Below are positions 28,744 to 37,690 of a stretch of DNA of 64,000 nt, one piece after another; the first letter of the stretch is position 1, and each line of letters opens with the position of its first letter. The notes beneath the pieces were generated by a model that saw nothing but the letters and a program-made list of their open reading frames with translations, was not told the origin of the DNA and ran no database searches. The DNA lies in the NCBI GenBank assembly GCA_964604165.1, contig CAZRYF010000015.1:6505-70504 (forward strand). Reading direction: 5' to 3'. The stretch is from JAYZDK01 sp964604165 (GTDB taxonomy: Bacteria > Myxococcota_A > UBA796 > CAJQPC01). The translations under genes and the position numbers were made by a program.

Positions 28744-30525
28744 ATGGGAGGCGATGTGTCTGAACAGTCCGTGGATATTCAGGGGAAAGCAACCAGCATC
28801 AACCTGTTTAGCCTGAAGACGCCGCAAATGCGGGTCTTCCACATGTCCTGGTTTGCCTTCTTTTTGTGCTTCTTTGCATGGTTCGGTATCGCGCCCTTGA
28901 TGGCGATTGTGCGAGAGGAGTTGGGGCTTACCAAGGAGCAGATTGGGAACACAATAATTGCATCAGTGGCGATCACCGTGATTGCCAGGCTGTTTATTGG
29001 TTGGCTCTGTGATCGAATTGGACCGCGCCTCTCCTATACGTGGTTGCTGGTGCTCTGCTCCTTTCCCGTGATGGGAATCGGGCTTGCAGACAACTACACG
29101 ACGTTCTTGCTGTTTCGGTTGGGAATCGGTGCGATTGGCGCGGCATTTGTCATCACGCAGTACCACACAAGCGTCATGTTCGCGCCCAATGTGGTTGGGA
29201 CAGCAAATGCCACCACTGCGGGTTGGGGAAACCTGGGTGGCGGCGTCACTCAGATGGTCATGCCGCTGGTGTTCGCTGCCTTTGTGGGGCTTGGCTACAC
29301 AGGCCACTTGTCCTGGCGTCTGAGCATGGTGGCAGCCGGTTTCGTGTGCCTTCTCACAGGGGTTGCCTACTATTTCGTGACCACCGATCTTCCGCACGGA
29401 AACTTTAAGGAATTGCGGGCTCGGGGCGAGTATCGTCCCCCGGAAAAGGTGAAGGGTACGTTCATGGAGGCCTGCCGGGACAGGCGGGTGTGGGCGCTGT
29501 TCGTGATCTATGCCGCGTGCTTTGGAATTGAGCTCACGATGAACAACATCGCTGCGCTCTATTACATGGACTTTTTCGACCTCTCTCTCAAGACAGCGGG
29601 GCTAGTGGCCGGGCTGTTTGGATTGATGAACATCTTCGCCCGCACTACGGGCGGATTGATCGGGGACAAGTTTGGGCAACACTGGGGCCTGAAGGGACGG
29701 GTTCGCTGGCTCTTCATTGCCTTGCTCGTCGAGGGCGTCGCTCTCACCGTTTTCTCTCGGATGACTCTGCTGCCTGTTGCGATTGCGAGCATGGTGGTGT
29801 TCAGCTTGTTTGTCCAGATGTCAGAGGGGGCCACGTTTGCGGTGGTGCCGTTCATCAACAAGCGGGCGCTTGGTTCCGTGGCTGGGATCGTTGGGGCTGG
29901 TGGAAACGCTGGTGCCGTGGCTGCAGGCTTTCTGTTTCGGCGAGAGGACTTGAGCTGGACTACCGCGCTCTTGATTTTGGGCGGGGTAGTGCTAACGGTC
30001 GCCTTTGCCACCTTTCTCGTCACGTTCTCCCCGGAGGAGGAGGCAGCGGCAGAGGAAGAGCAGCAGCGTGCTCTGGAAGACGCTCGAGAGTCTCGCAGTG
30101 GCGGTCGCCTCATTCCGGTGTTGAGCCCGGGTGGACTGGTTCGGACGATCACCGCGGTTTCGATGCTCCGCGTGTTCATCGGCGTGGCTTTGATGATCAA
30201 GGGGGTTTACTTTATTCTCAACATGCAGGAAGTGGAGCTGATGCTCGGGGACCTGGGCCAGATTGACAACGTGATCGCCTGGTACGTGGTCACGGCCCAT
30301 GTGGTTGGTGGCTTTGGCCTGATCGTGGGCATGTTCACCCGCGGCGCGGCCTTGGCCAACTTCCCGGTGCTCCTGGGCGCGGTCCTCTTTGTCCACACGG
30401 GCTCAGATCTGTTCGCGTCCAACACGGGCAGCCAGTTCTCCATACTCGTGCTGGCGGTCCTGGCCGTCTTTGCCTGGCAAGGGGCCGGACGGTTCTCCCT
30501 GGATCACTTGCGAAGTACCGCCTGA
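28744..30525 (+). CDS. narK: NarK-type transporter fused to a DoxX-like membrane domain (second copy)
   Basis: 593 residues. The first 435 form a NarK-type MFS carrier (RLFIGWLCDRIGPRLSY, TAGWGNLGGGVTQ, SEGATFAVVPF, GIVGAGGNAGAV). An acidic linker (EEEAAAEEEQQ, about 435-450) leads to a roughly 130-residue four-helix DoxX-like domain (LRVFIGVALMIKG, VTAHVVGGFGLIVGMFTRGAAL, FVHTGSDLF). DoxX domains accompany quinone-linked oxidoreductases, so the fusion may couple transport to the respiratory chain (inference). The ATG at 28744 lacks a good site; a GTG at 28756 lies four bases after GGGAGG and may be the true start. The 40-base gap to the first narK keeps it in the operon. Confidence 0.88.
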   Translation: MGGDVSEQSVDIQGKATSINLFSLKTPQMRVFHMSWFAFFLCFFAWFGIAPLMAIVREELGLTKEQIGNTIIASVAITVIARLFIGWLCDRIGPRLSYTWLLVLCSFPVMGIGLADNYTTFLLFRLGIGAIGAAFVITQYHTSVMFAPNVVGTANATTAGWGNLGGGVTQMVMPLVFAAFVGLGYTGHLSWRLSMVAAGFVCLLTGVAYYFVTTDLPHGNFKELRARGEYRPPEKVKGTFMEACRDRRVWALFVIYAACFGIELTMNNIAALYYMDFFDLSLKTAGLVAGLFGLMNIFARTTGGLIGDKFGQHWGLKGRVRWLFIALLVEGVALTVFSRMTLLPVAIASMVVFSLFVQMSEGATFAVVPFINKRALGSVAGIVGAGGNAGAVAAGFLFRREDLSWTTALLILGGVVLTVAFATFLVTFSPEEEAAAEEEQQRALEDARESRSGGRLIPVLSPGGLVRTITAVSMLRVFIGVALMIKGVYFILNMQEVELMLGDLGQIDNVIAWYVVTAHVVGGFGLIVGMFTRGAALANFPVLLGAVLFVHTGSDLFASNTGSQFSILVLAVLAVFAWQGAGRFSLDHLRSTA

Positions 30526-30539
30526 TTGGGGGCGTCTTT

Positions 30540-31013
30540 CTACCCAGCGATCTCCGCGTGTAGCGAGGCCCAGGTGCTTCCAAGGGCGCGCTCACAGAGG
30601 GGATAGAGCACGGCTTCTTCCTTGCTGTTGTGCTGCTGGGTGAGCATCAGGAGCGTGTCGCCGAGATTCAGCACCCGCTCCTTGTGTCCCTCGGCTGCGG
30701 CCTCCGTTATCGCCTCTAGGAGTCCTCGCATCTGTTGGTGTTCGGCGAGCATGACGGGCAGGGGGCCGTGGGCCGCCATGGGGACTTCGCTCGCCAGCTT
30801 CGGGAAGATCTTGTCTTCTTCAATGGCGAGGTGGTTTCGGACCGTTTGGGCGAAGTGCGTGACCGCGAGGCCGAACTTCGCGGTGGATGGGTCGGCGGCA
30901 GCCTCCTCCACCTGCGCCCAGAGGGCGTCGCACCGGCGATGGCAGTGGGTCAACCAAGCGGTGAGACCGTCTTCTTGGGTCAGGCCGGATCCTGTGCACG
31001 TACATTCAGACAT
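30540..31013 (-). CDS. Hemerythrin-like domain protein
   Basis: 157 residues. A four-helix hemerythrin-like fold is indicated by spaced metal ligands: LTHCHRRCDALW, VRNHLAIEEDKIFP, AEHQQMRGLL and QQHNSKEEAVLYP (H and E in HxxxE spacing). Members bind a di-iron centre and take part in O2 or NO sensing, iron repair or nitrosative stress defence. A short CTCTG segment at the N-terminus adds two Cys. It is divergent from a TetR-family gene across a perfect palindrome and convergent with the nar operon, so a role in nitric oxide protection during nitrate respiration is likely but inferred. Confidence 0.8.
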   Translation of the reverse strand: MSECTCTGSGLTQEDGLTAWLTHCHRRCDALWAQVEEAAADPSTAKFGLAVTHFAQTVRNHLAIEEDKIFPKLASEVPMAAHGPLPVMLAEHQQMRGLLEAITEAAAEGHKERVLNLGDTLLMLTQQHNSKEEAVLYPLCERALGSTWASLHAEIAG

Positions 31014-31026
31014 GTGGGCTCCTGTG

Positions 31027-31044
31027 TGTTATCAGTTGATAACA
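31027..31044. promoter_or_regulatory. Perfect 18-bp palindrome, probable TetR operator
   Basis: TGTTATCA-GT-TGATAACA is an uninterrupted 8+8 inverted repeat centred in the 50-base space between the hemerythrin and TetR-DUF2249 starts. The position and symmetry fit autoregulation and divergent control by the adjacent TetR protein. The half-sites point the opposite way to an FNR box. Confidence 0.6.
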
Positions 31045-31063
31045 TTTCGTGTGGAGGTGTGCC

Positions 31064-32131
31064 ATGGCTGCGGCCGGTCGAAGGGACGAGATCGTCCAGG
31101 TGAGCTTCGAGCTTCTCGCGGTGCACCGGGTCGATCAGCTGACGACCCGACGGGTCGCCAAGGCCGTGGGCATCAGCCAGCCCGGGCTGTTTCGTCACTT
31201 CCGGTCACGGGAGGAGATCCTCCTGGCGGTCGTGGAGAGGGCGCGGGTGGAGTTGGGCGTGGCGCTGAAGCAGGTGGTCGAGACCCGGGAACGCCCGCTG
31301 GAGGTGATCCATGGGTTGCTCGAGGCGCTACTTGGACAAGTCGAGCGAAGGCCTGGGCTGCCGAGGCTTCTTTTTCACGATGTGGCCAGCGGAAGCCAGA
31401 ATGCCCTCCGGGCAAGTCTCTCGCACCTTGTGTCTGCACAGGAGGGGTTCGTGGTGGAGATGGTGCGTGAAGGGATCCGAGCGGGAGACCTGGCACCCTC
31501 GGTGGACGCCGAGCATGCGGGGGAGATGTTCCTGGGTGTTTTACAGGGCTTTGTTCTCCACTGGCTTCGGGGGGAGCGCAAGGAAGGGCTCGAGGAGTCC
31601 GCGAATCGGTTGTTCGGGTTTTGGCTGGCGGGGGTGCAGGAAGCCCAAGTTGCTGTAGAAGTGACCCCTTCGGCAGGCATGAGAACGGAGAAGATCATCT
31701 CGTTGGATGTTCGACCCTTGATTCAAGAGGGAGTGGACCCACTGGGGAGGATTCTTCAGGACTTGGATCGCGTTGACCCCCGCGGACTGTTGGTGGTCCG
31801 TGCGCCGTTTCGTCCGTCCCCTCTGCTTGCCCTTCTCTCCAAACGAGGTCACGGGGTGGAGGCGAGGGATTTGGGGGACGGCGACTGGGAGGTCTGGGTG
31901 TGGGGTCTGAATGCGCCGCCGATCCTCTCTCTTTCGGACCTTCCCGCGCCGGAACCCATGGAGCGGTTGGTGGGGTGTGTAGAACAGTTGGTGGTTGGGA
32001 GCTGCCTGTTGGCCCATACGCCCAGGCTTCCGCGCCTTCTTTTGAGAACACTCGACAAGTCCTGCCTGGACTGCGCAGCCCTGGAGGCCGCAGATGGGAC
32101 GGGCCTGGTGTGGGTGGGGCGGTCGGCATGA
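31064..32131 (+). CDS. TetR-family regulator fused to a DUF2249-like domain
   Basis: 355 residues. The N-terminal helix-turn-helix (TTRRVAKAVGISQPGLFRHFRSREEIL, about 25-50) and the ligand-binding region (to about 195) are typical of TetR. From about 210 a DUF2249-like domain follows (LDVRPL...DPLGRILQDLDR..PRGLLVVRAPF.P.PLLALLSKRGH), then a tail of about 80 residues with a Cys pair (SCLDCAAL). DUF2249 domains commonly occur with hemerythrin and denitrification genes. ATG at 31064 follows GGAGG; the upstream start at 31049 overlaps that site. Overlaps the next gene by ATGA. Likely senses an NO- or redox-related ligand (inference). Confidence 0.78.
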   Translation: MAAAGRRDEIVQVSFELLAVHRVDQLTTRRVAKAVGISQPGLFRHFRSREEILLAVVERARVELGVALKQVVETRERPLEVIHGLLEALLGQVERRPGLPRLLFHDVASGSQNALRASLSHLVSAQEGFVVEMVREGIRAGDLAPSVDAEHAGEMFLGVLQGFVLHWLRGERKEGLEESANRLFGFWLAGVQEAQVAVEVTPSAGMRTEKIISLDVRPLIQEGVDPLGRILQDLDRVDPRGLLVVRAPFRPSPLLALLSKRGHGVEARDLGDGDWEVWVWGLNAPPILSLSDLPAPEPMERLVGCVEQLVVGSCLLAHTPRLPRLLLRTLDKSCLDCAALEAADGTGLVWVGRSA

Positions 32132-33423
32132 AAGCGGATTTGTCCTATGACCTCGCGCCTCCCCTCGGGCGCACACTTGGCTTTTTTGCCGGCGGTCCGC
32201 TGTCGATGCTGCTTGCCGGAGGCCTGCTTTGGACGGGCGGTTCAAGCTGTTTTACCTCCCCCTGGCTCCCGGAGACCATCGCCTTGGTCCACGTGGGAAC
32301 TCTTGGGTTTCTTGCATCCATCATGCTGGGCGCCGTGCTTCAGCTCGGTCCCGTGCTGGGCGGTGTGGCAGTCTCAGGCGCCAAGCACGCTCTGTGGGGA
32401 TTTGGGATGTTTTGGCTGGGTTTGATGTGCCTGGTGGTCGGGCTGGTTCTGCCCTCACATGCTTCCATGTACGTGGCCATGGGGCTGCTCCTTTCGGTGC
32501 TTTTTGTTTTTGCCTTCCACGCGATTATTTCGTTGCGGCGCTCCTCCTCCCAGTCGGCGACGTTGGGGGCGATGCGTTTGGCTTTGTGGTCGCTTCTTGC
32601 GGTGGTCCTGATGGGGGCATGGATGGCCCACGGGCACGCGGGAGGACAGTTCCCTGGTCCGCGCCGGTGGTGGATTCAGGTGCATCTCTCCTTGGGCTTG
32701 TTCGGGTGGGTTGGGGCTCTGCTGGTGGGGGTGAGTTGGGAGCTTCTGCCCATGTTCTACCTTGCACCCTCGGTTCCATTGAGAGTTCAGGGGCGGGTTC
32801 TACGGACACTTCAAGTGGGCCTGTTGGGGCTTTTTTCCTGTTGGTTCCTCTCTCTCTTTCTCCCGTCCGCTTCCCGCGCCCTGGAGGGGCTCACAGTCGG
32901 GCTTGGGGGAGTGCTCGGAGTGCTCATCTGGCTGTGGCATCCTTGGCAGACTCTGCGGTTGCTTCGCGGACGACGAAGAAAGCGAGTCGATCCCAGCAAG
33001 GACTACTGGGTGGCGGCAATGTGGATGGGGCCGGTCACCTTTCTGATTGGGATCGCAACCCTGCTCTCGGGGGACCCTCGCTGGAACCTCACCTTTGGAT
33101 GGGTCGCTATCTGGGGATGGGCTGGCCTCGTGGTGCACGGCATGCTGACGCGTATTGTCCCGTTCCTGGTCTGGTTGCATAGGTTCTCCAGCGTGGCCGC
33201 TTTCCCCGGTGTGCCGACCATGGCCGATCTCTTTCCCGCGCGGTCTGCCCGGCGAGGACTCCTCTTGCACGGGCTCGCCCTCGCCCTGGCTGTCGCGGCC
33301 TGTTGGATTCCGGGGACGCTGCTGCCGGCGCTCGTGGGGGGGCTGATCTCTTTGACGGGTTTACACCTCGCCCGTGCCATGACGGTGGCCTCGTCGTGGC
33401 CTTCCCCGGTCAGCGGGAGGTAG
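32128..33423 (+). CDS. Polytopic membrane protein, heme-copper oxidase subunit I/NnrS-like
   Basis: 431 residues with about 11-12 predicted helices. His residues within helices (LVHVGTLGFLASIMLGAVLQLGP, AHGHAGG, QVHLSLGLFGWVGALLVG, GLVVHGMLTRIVPFLVWLHRFS) resemble the heme-binding pattern of cytochrome oxidase subunit I-like or NnrS proteins encoded near denitrification genes, though the full copper-site His set is not evident. The ATG at 32128 overlaps the TetR-DUF2249 stop (ATGA), so expression is coupled to the regulator. The 3' end overlaps the convergent radical SAM gene by 14 bases. A role in NO or heme-copper metabolism is inferred. Confidence 0.6.
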   Translation: MKADLSYDLAPPLGRTLGFFAGGPLSMLLAGGLLWTGGSSCFTSPWLPETIALVHVGTLGFLASIMLGAVLQLGPVLGGVAVSGAKHALWGFGMFWLGLMCLVVGLVLPSHASMYVAMGLLLSVLFVFAFHAIISLRRSSSQSATLGAMRLALWSLLAVVLMGAWMAHGHAGGQFPGPRRWWIQVHLSLGLFGWVGALLVGVSWELLPMFYLAPSVPLRVQGRVLRTLQVGLLGLFSCWFLSLFLPSASRALEGLTVGLGGVLGVLIWLWHPWQTLRLLRGRRRKRVDPSKDYWVAAMWMGPVTFLIGIATLLSGDPRWNLTFGWVAIWGWAGLVVHGMLTRIVPFLVWLHRFSSVAAFPGVPTMADLFPARSARRGLLLHGLALALAVAACWIPGTLLPALVGGLISLTGLHLARAMTVASSWPSPVSGR

Positions 33424-34840
33424 CCCGGCCTCGGGGACGCCGGCCCTCGCCCGGCGTCAACCCCGTCTCCTCAAACCGGGCTTCTCGCTCAATGTTGGCG
33501 ACGGCACCGCTCCCAATGAAACCCCCATCCACGCTGAGCTCTCCCTTACCGCAGTTTATCGCGACCCTGGCGTCGAAATTGTGGGGATCGCAGGCGGTGA
33601 TGAATCCAAGAAGGAGCAGGCGGCGTGGAACCTGATCAAGGTTCATTCCGCGCTGAAAGAGACTTTGAAGTCGAAGGAGGTCACGGGCCGCGGAGAGTGC
33701 CCTTGGGCTCGCGAAGCTGCGGGTGAGAGAAGCGAGAAACCTCGCCCGAGCCATAAGGGGACGGTCCTCGAAAGAGCGGGCGTATCTCTCTGCTGCGCGC
33801 TCCACGCGCTTCAGATCAACGATTTCGGAGACGGGTTGATGTCCTCCTTGACCATCCCTAAGCACCAGGTAGTGCTGCACATACAGGCACTTCTTGACCT
33901 TGAACACGCTCAATAGAGCGAAGTAGAGCTTGTTGAAGCGTAGTATGTCCGCCCGTTCCATGCCGGGCACTTGCTGACACATCTCCTCGATCAGGGCATC
34001 CGGCATGAGGGTCATGCCTGCAAACCTTGGCTGGTCTTCCCGGGAGAGGTCGGCTCGCATGGAACCCAGCACCCGGAGTCCCAGGTAGAACACCTCGCGA
34101 ATGTGAGGATTCTCCTTTTGGAGCGCGAAGCTGAAGGTCTTTGCCACCTGGGCCTCGTTCAAATCCTTGGCGATGACCACAATGAGGCTCGTGGCAATGG
34201 AGAGGCGCCGCAGGTTTTCCAGGGCTGCAAGCCGTGCTTTGAGGAGCGGCCGTCCTCTAAGCTGCCTGTTTGCGTGCTCATCGAAGCCGTCAAATTGCAG
34301 AAAGACCTCGTCGACCCCCGCTGCCTTGATTCGCTCGGCATAGGCGGGGTTCGCGAGCTTGAGTCCGTTGGTGTGGAGTGCGGCGATGTGGCCTGCGGCC
34401 TTTACCCGGCGAATCCACTGCTCCAGGTCTTCTCGGAGCGTAGGCTCGGCCGCCATCAGGTCGATCTTCAGGCGGCGCCGGTTGTTGATCAGCTTTTCCA
34501 GTCCCTCCAGATCCAGGTCCTCTGTCTCCTCGGTGTTCGCCTTGGCCAGGCAGATGGGGCAGTCGAGATTGCACGCCTCGGTCATTCGAATGATGTAGTC
34601 GCGCTGGGGGTAGTTCTCCGAATTGGTCTGAAAGTAGAAGCGATCCAGATCTTCCCAGTAGTCGCCGACGGTGCTCAGGATCTCGTTGGATTGACCGTGT
34701 TCGGCACAGGTCTTGACCAGCAGAACCTCTTCTGCCTGGCGTACGACCTGCGCCGGAACCCGAGCAAGGCAGGTGTGGCAGACCCCTTCCGTGTCCCGAA
34801 GGACCTGGTGTGATGTGCCCGGCGAATCAGAAGGATGCAT
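33410..34840 (-). CDS. Radical SAM protein, MJ0619/pterin-methyltransferase-like
   Basis: 476 residues. The N-terminal region has paired Cys (VCHTCLARV, KTCAEHG) before the radical SAM motif EACNLDCPICLAKA (CxxxCxxC), the arrangement seen in the MJ0619-type family that acts on dihydropterins. LMAAEPTLREDL replaces the usual GGEPT motif. The C-terminus ends with NCGKGELSVDGGFIGSGA. The start at 34840 overlaps the porin gene by 14 bases; the frame's extension to 35047 is antisense-free only because it lies within the porin gene, and is rejected. Last gene of the bzd-dch-porin operon. The exact substrate, and whether it serves aromatic degradation, is unknown. Confidence 0.75.
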   Translation of the reverse strand: MHPSDSPGTSHQVLRDTEGVCHTCLARVPAQVVRQAEEVLLVKTCAEHGQSNEILSTVGDYWEDLDRFYFQTNSENYPQRDYIIRMTEACNLDCPICLAKANTEETEDLDLEGLEKLINNRRRLKIDLMAAEPTLREDLEQWIRRVKAAGHIAALHTNGLKLANPAYAERIKAAGVDEVFLQFDGFDEHANRQLRGRPLLKARLAALENLRRLSIATSLIVVIAKDLNEAQVAKTFSFALQKENPHIREVFYLGLRVLGSMRADLSREDQPRFAGMTLMPDALIEEMCQQVPGMERADILRFNKLYFALLSVFKVKKCLYVQHYLVLRDGQGGHQPVSEIVDLKRVERAAERYARSFEDRPLMARARFLASLTRSFASPRALSAARDLLRLQSLFQRGMNLDQVPRRLLLLGFITACDPHNFDARVAINCGKGELSVDGGFIGSGAVANIEREARFEETGLTPGEGRRPRGRATSR

Positions 34841-35948
34841 CAAGCTGGAGCCAGGACCAAAGGTGGGTGGGGGAATCGTCTGAATACCGGAGTACGGAAG
34901 CGCCAACCGCCAAAGCCAGACCCTCAGCCAGCCCGCGTTTTCCGGTGATGTCCAGTTCTTGTCCCAAGGCGCGCATCTCGCTGTCGGAGGTGGTGAAGTG
35001 GTGTCCGTCGAGCTGGACGCGCCACGACTCTGTGGGGTTGACCCCAATCTTCAGAGCAAGGTCGTGCAAGCCGCTTCCATCGCTGGGCCCTCCGAGCTCG
35101 AACACGGCCAGGTCGGCCGTCCCGTAGTACTTGTGGTTCGTTGCGAAGAGGGTGTTGAAGGCGGGGGCGTCGGTGGTGGCCGAGGAGAGTCGGTCAAACC
35201 AAAGGGTCAGACTTGGGTTTCCGCCGAGTTCAGGTTTGACTGTGCCCTGGACGCCGACCATGTGCGCCAGGCCTTCGTTGCTCTGCACGTAGGCTTCCAG
35301 TCGCCCGGACCAAATGCCGGAGGCACCTTTCGCAAAGACACCAGCGGTCATCCGATCCGTCTGGGTGGTGGAGTGGGTGTCCCGGATGCCCAGGGCCTCC
35401 ACTTGCCCACCTTCGCCTCCGAGCCACCCTATCCGGACGATCTCCATGTCACCGTAGACGTGGGGGGCGTCTTCTTCCTCTCCAGCATGATCTGCGAGCA
35501 CGGCCCCGACGAGATCGTACTGTAGAACCCCAAGGGACCCGCTGGCCCTTGCAGCATCGAAGCTCCTGGCTTGTTGGGCCCACCCGACCGTGCCGATGAG
35601 CCGATGCTCCTGCATCGCTATCTCCTGCCGTCCGACTTTTAGTGACAGGCTTTCCGTGGTGGTCCAGGAGAGGAAGCCTTCGTGCAGATCCAGCCCGTTG
35701 GCGTCAAAGTCCTTTAGGGTGTCGCCTTCCGCACCCCACCCACGTACGTCTTGGAGCGCAAAGAAGCCGGTAAGGCTATCCGCTTCGAAAGACATTCCAA
35801 GACGAGCCCGGTGTCCCACCTGGGCGGCAGGAGAGCGGGCTGGATCGGTGGTTCGCAATTCCGCGCGTGGGCGGTACTGGAAGGCCGCTTCAACGTTTGC
35901 GGCGAGAGGCGAGGAAGCCCAGAGAAAAGAGAGTGCGACGAGAGACAT
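34827..35948 (-). CDS. Outer-membrane porin, alginate-export-like beta-barrel
   Basis: 373 residues; ATG at 35948 is preceded by GGAGAAGAAC, and the TTG at 35960 is rejected. The signal peptide is MSLVALSFLWASSPLAA. The body alternates polar and hydrophobic residues with features of the alginate-export porin family: FQYRPRAELRTTD, RLGMSFEAD, GRQEIAMQEHRLIGTVGWAQQARSFDAA, and a C-terminal aromatic (LDASF). It lies in the benzoyl-CoA operon 59 bases after the amidohydrolase, so uptake of an aromatic acid across the outer membrane is the likely role (inference from context). Confidence 0.75.
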   Translation of the reverse strand: MSLVALSFLWASSPLAANVEAAFQYRPRAELRTTDPARSPAAQVGHRARLGMSFEADSLTGFFALQDVRGWGAEGDTLKDFDANGLDLHEGFLSWTTTESLSLKVGRQEIAMQEHRLIGTVGWAQQARSFDAARASGSLGVLQYDLVGAVLADHAGEEEDAPHVYGDMEIVRIGWLGGEGGQVEALGIRDTHSTTQTDRMTAGVFAKGASGIWSGRLEAYVQSNEGLAHMVGVQGTVKPELGGNPSLTLWFDRLSSATTDAPAFNTLFATNHKYYGTADLAVFELGGPSDGSGLHDLALKIGVNPTESWRVQLDGHHFTTSDSEMRALGQELDITGKRGLAEGLALAVGASVLRYSDDSPTHLWSWLQLDASF

Positions 35949-36007
35949 GTTCTTCTCCAATTTGAAGTGTGAACCAGCAGGGTCAACTTCAACCTACCGG
36001 TTCCCAT

Positions 36008-36907
36008 TTACAACTCCATTACAGAATCCTGGGTCTCTTCGGAGGGGGGGCGAATCTCGGGAAAGTTGTAGACTCCCTGGGCGTTCTCCCACAAAATCGC
36101 CCGAGCCCTTTCTTCTGGAATATCGAGCTTTTCAAACTCCTGAAGATACCGGGACCAGTCCAGACCATTGGTGCCGAAGATCACCTTTTTGTGGGTGCTC
36201 CTTCCTCGCAAGAATTGGGTGAGGTTGGGACCAAAATACTTGGGAAGCCAGGCCGCGATGTTGACGTACACGTTGGGCCACTTGTTTGCCACAGCCAGCA
36301 TCTCATCCACCCATGGATAGCCGGTGTGGGTTCCGATAATCACCAGGTCCGGGAAGTCGCAGGCAATCCGATCCAGCTGCATGGGCCGACCATGCTCGCT
36401 TGGCATGGCCTCCAACACGTGGCCCACTTGCATGGAGACCGGCACCCCGAGCTCTTCACAGCGCGCATATAGGGGGTACATCTTCCGGTGGTCCAGTCCG
36501 ATGTCGTAGCCATAGATGTGGACGTAGACACCTACAAATCCATGCCAATTGATGTCTCTGTCCAGCTTCTCAAGACTCTGGCGGATGTTTCGGGGGTCAT
36601 AGTCTGCCAGTCCCAGGATTCTTCCTGGGAACCGCTTGGAGAGGTCAGCGATCCGTTCCGTCATGTCCATGGCGAACCGGGTCTGTCGGACATAGGACCA
36701 GGCCAGGAGATCTGTCGCTAAGGCGGTCTGCACTCCCGCTGCATCCATGGCGGCGATCAAGGCCTCTCCATCGGCATATCCTTCTCCCCAGGAGGCCTCG
36801 ACCTGGCACTGGAGCTCCCCTGGGGAGTTTGTGGCGTTGACCCAGCTCTGTTTCCACTCCTTGAGCATGAGGGGAAAGAGGCAGTCGATCGCTTGGGGTT
36901 GGTTCAT
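36008..36907 (-). CDS. Amidohydrolase (amidohydrolase-2/ACMSD-like)
   Basis: 299 residues; ATG at 36907 follows AAAGGAG. Residues such as YVHIYGYDIGLDH, MQVGHVLEAMPSEHGRP, IIGTHTGYPWVDE and IFGTNGLDWSRY match the metal-dependent TIM-barrel amidohydrolase-2 family, which includes decarboxylases of aromatic acids and hydrolases. The usual N-terminal HxH metal motif is not evident (IDCLFPLML), so the metal site may be altered or use the later His residues. It lies 18 bases after dch inside the bzd operon. Because no crotonase-type ring hydrolase is present in the window, a ring-cleaving or accessory step is possible, but this is speculation. Confidence 0.75.
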   Translation of the reverse strand: MNQPQAIDCLFPLMLKEWKQSWVNATNSPGELQCQVEASWGEGYADGEALIAAMDAAGVQTALATDLLAWSYVRQTRFAMDMTERIADLSKRFPGRILGLADYDPRNIRQSLEKLDRDINWHGFVGVYVHIYGYDIGLDHRKMYPLYARCEELGVPVSMQVGHVLEAMPSEHGRPMQLDRIACDFPDLVIIGTHTGYPWVDEMLAVANKWPNVYVNIAAWLPKYFGPNLTQFLRGRSTHKKVIFGTNGLDWSRYLQEFEKLDIPEERARAILWENAQGVYNFPEIRPPSEETQDSVMEL

Positions 36908-36925
36908 TGTCGGCTCCTTTAGATC

Positions 36926-37690
36926 TCATTTGGAGGATGCGTGGGTAAACACCGGCGGTCTGCGCTCCATGAAGGAGGCGATGCCTTCGTTGGCGTCGGG
37001 TGTCTTCATGAGCTCCGCCAGGTAGAGTTGTTCCAGATCGGGCAGGTGCCGAAGCATTTCATCGCGTAGGCGAATTCGGGTCGCACGTTCTGCGAAACGA
37101 AGAGAACTGGCGCTCATGTTGGAGAGTTTCGATGACACGAGGTCTACCCACCAACGGGTCGGTTCGTCCGTGACTGCGTTCACAAGGCCCATGTGGAGGG
37201 CCTCCTCTGCGGTGATGGTCTTTCCCGAGATGCAAAGGTCCAGGGCGTGGGCACCTCCTACTCGCCATGGCAGCAGTATGGAAGCCATGGGCGGAAACAC
37301 CCCGAGCCGGATCTCAGGCTGTCCCAGGTTTGCGTCTGGGGTGGCAACGATCCACGTGCACCAGCTCGCGAGCTCCAAGCCTCCGCCGAGACACTGCCCC
37401 CGGACGACTGCGCAGGTCGGTACCCCAAGGTCTGCGAGATCGTAGAAGAGGCGGTGGAAGGACTGGAGCATCGTCGGGGCCTGTTCCGCTTGGTGTTCTT
37501 CGACACTGGCACCAAAGCAGAAGTGATCACCGGACCCTTCCAGGACGATAAGCGCCGTGCGGTCGGTGACCTCAGTGTGCAGCGCAAATCGGATCGCCTC
37601 AATCATGGCTCCATCCAGGATGTTGGCCTTTGGGCGGTCCAGGAGGATGTGCAGGGCGGCTCCGTCCAAGTGGTGCTTGGTGGCAATCAT
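36926..37690 (-). CDS. dch: Cyclohexa-1,5-diene-1-carbonyl-CoA hydratase
   Basis: 254 residues, crotonase superfamily, usual length for Dch/BzdW/BadK. It adds water to the dienoyl-CoA product of benzoyl-CoA reductase to give 6-hydroxycyclohex-1-ene-1-carbonyl-CoA. Characteristic segments are DRPKANILDGAMI, FCFGASVEEH (the Dch-type oxyanion-hole loop), FHRLFYDLADLGVPT, VRGQCLGGGLELA and NLGQPEIRLGVFPPMAS. The ATG at 37690 overlaps the stop of the upstream small gene (ATGA). Position directly behind bzdNOPQ supports this over a generic enoyl-CoA hydratase. Confidence 0.88.
   Translation of the reverse strand: MIATKHHLDGAALHILLDRPKANILDGAMIEAIRFALHTEVTDRTALIVLEGSGDHFCFGASVEEHQAEQAPTMLQSFHRLFYDLADLGVPTCAVVRGQCLGGGLELASWCTWIVATPDANLGQPEIRLGVFPPMASILLPWRVGGAHALDLCISGKTITAEEALHMGLVNAVTDEPTRWWVDLVSSKLSNMSASSLRFAERATRIRLRDEMLRHLPDLEQLYLAELMKTPDANEGIASFMERRPPVFTHASSK

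Noticed and set aside
34841..35047. Extension of the radical SAM frame to 35047
   Set aside because: It overlaps the porin coding sequence and adds no conserved sequence; the ATG at 34840 gives a normal operon overlap.
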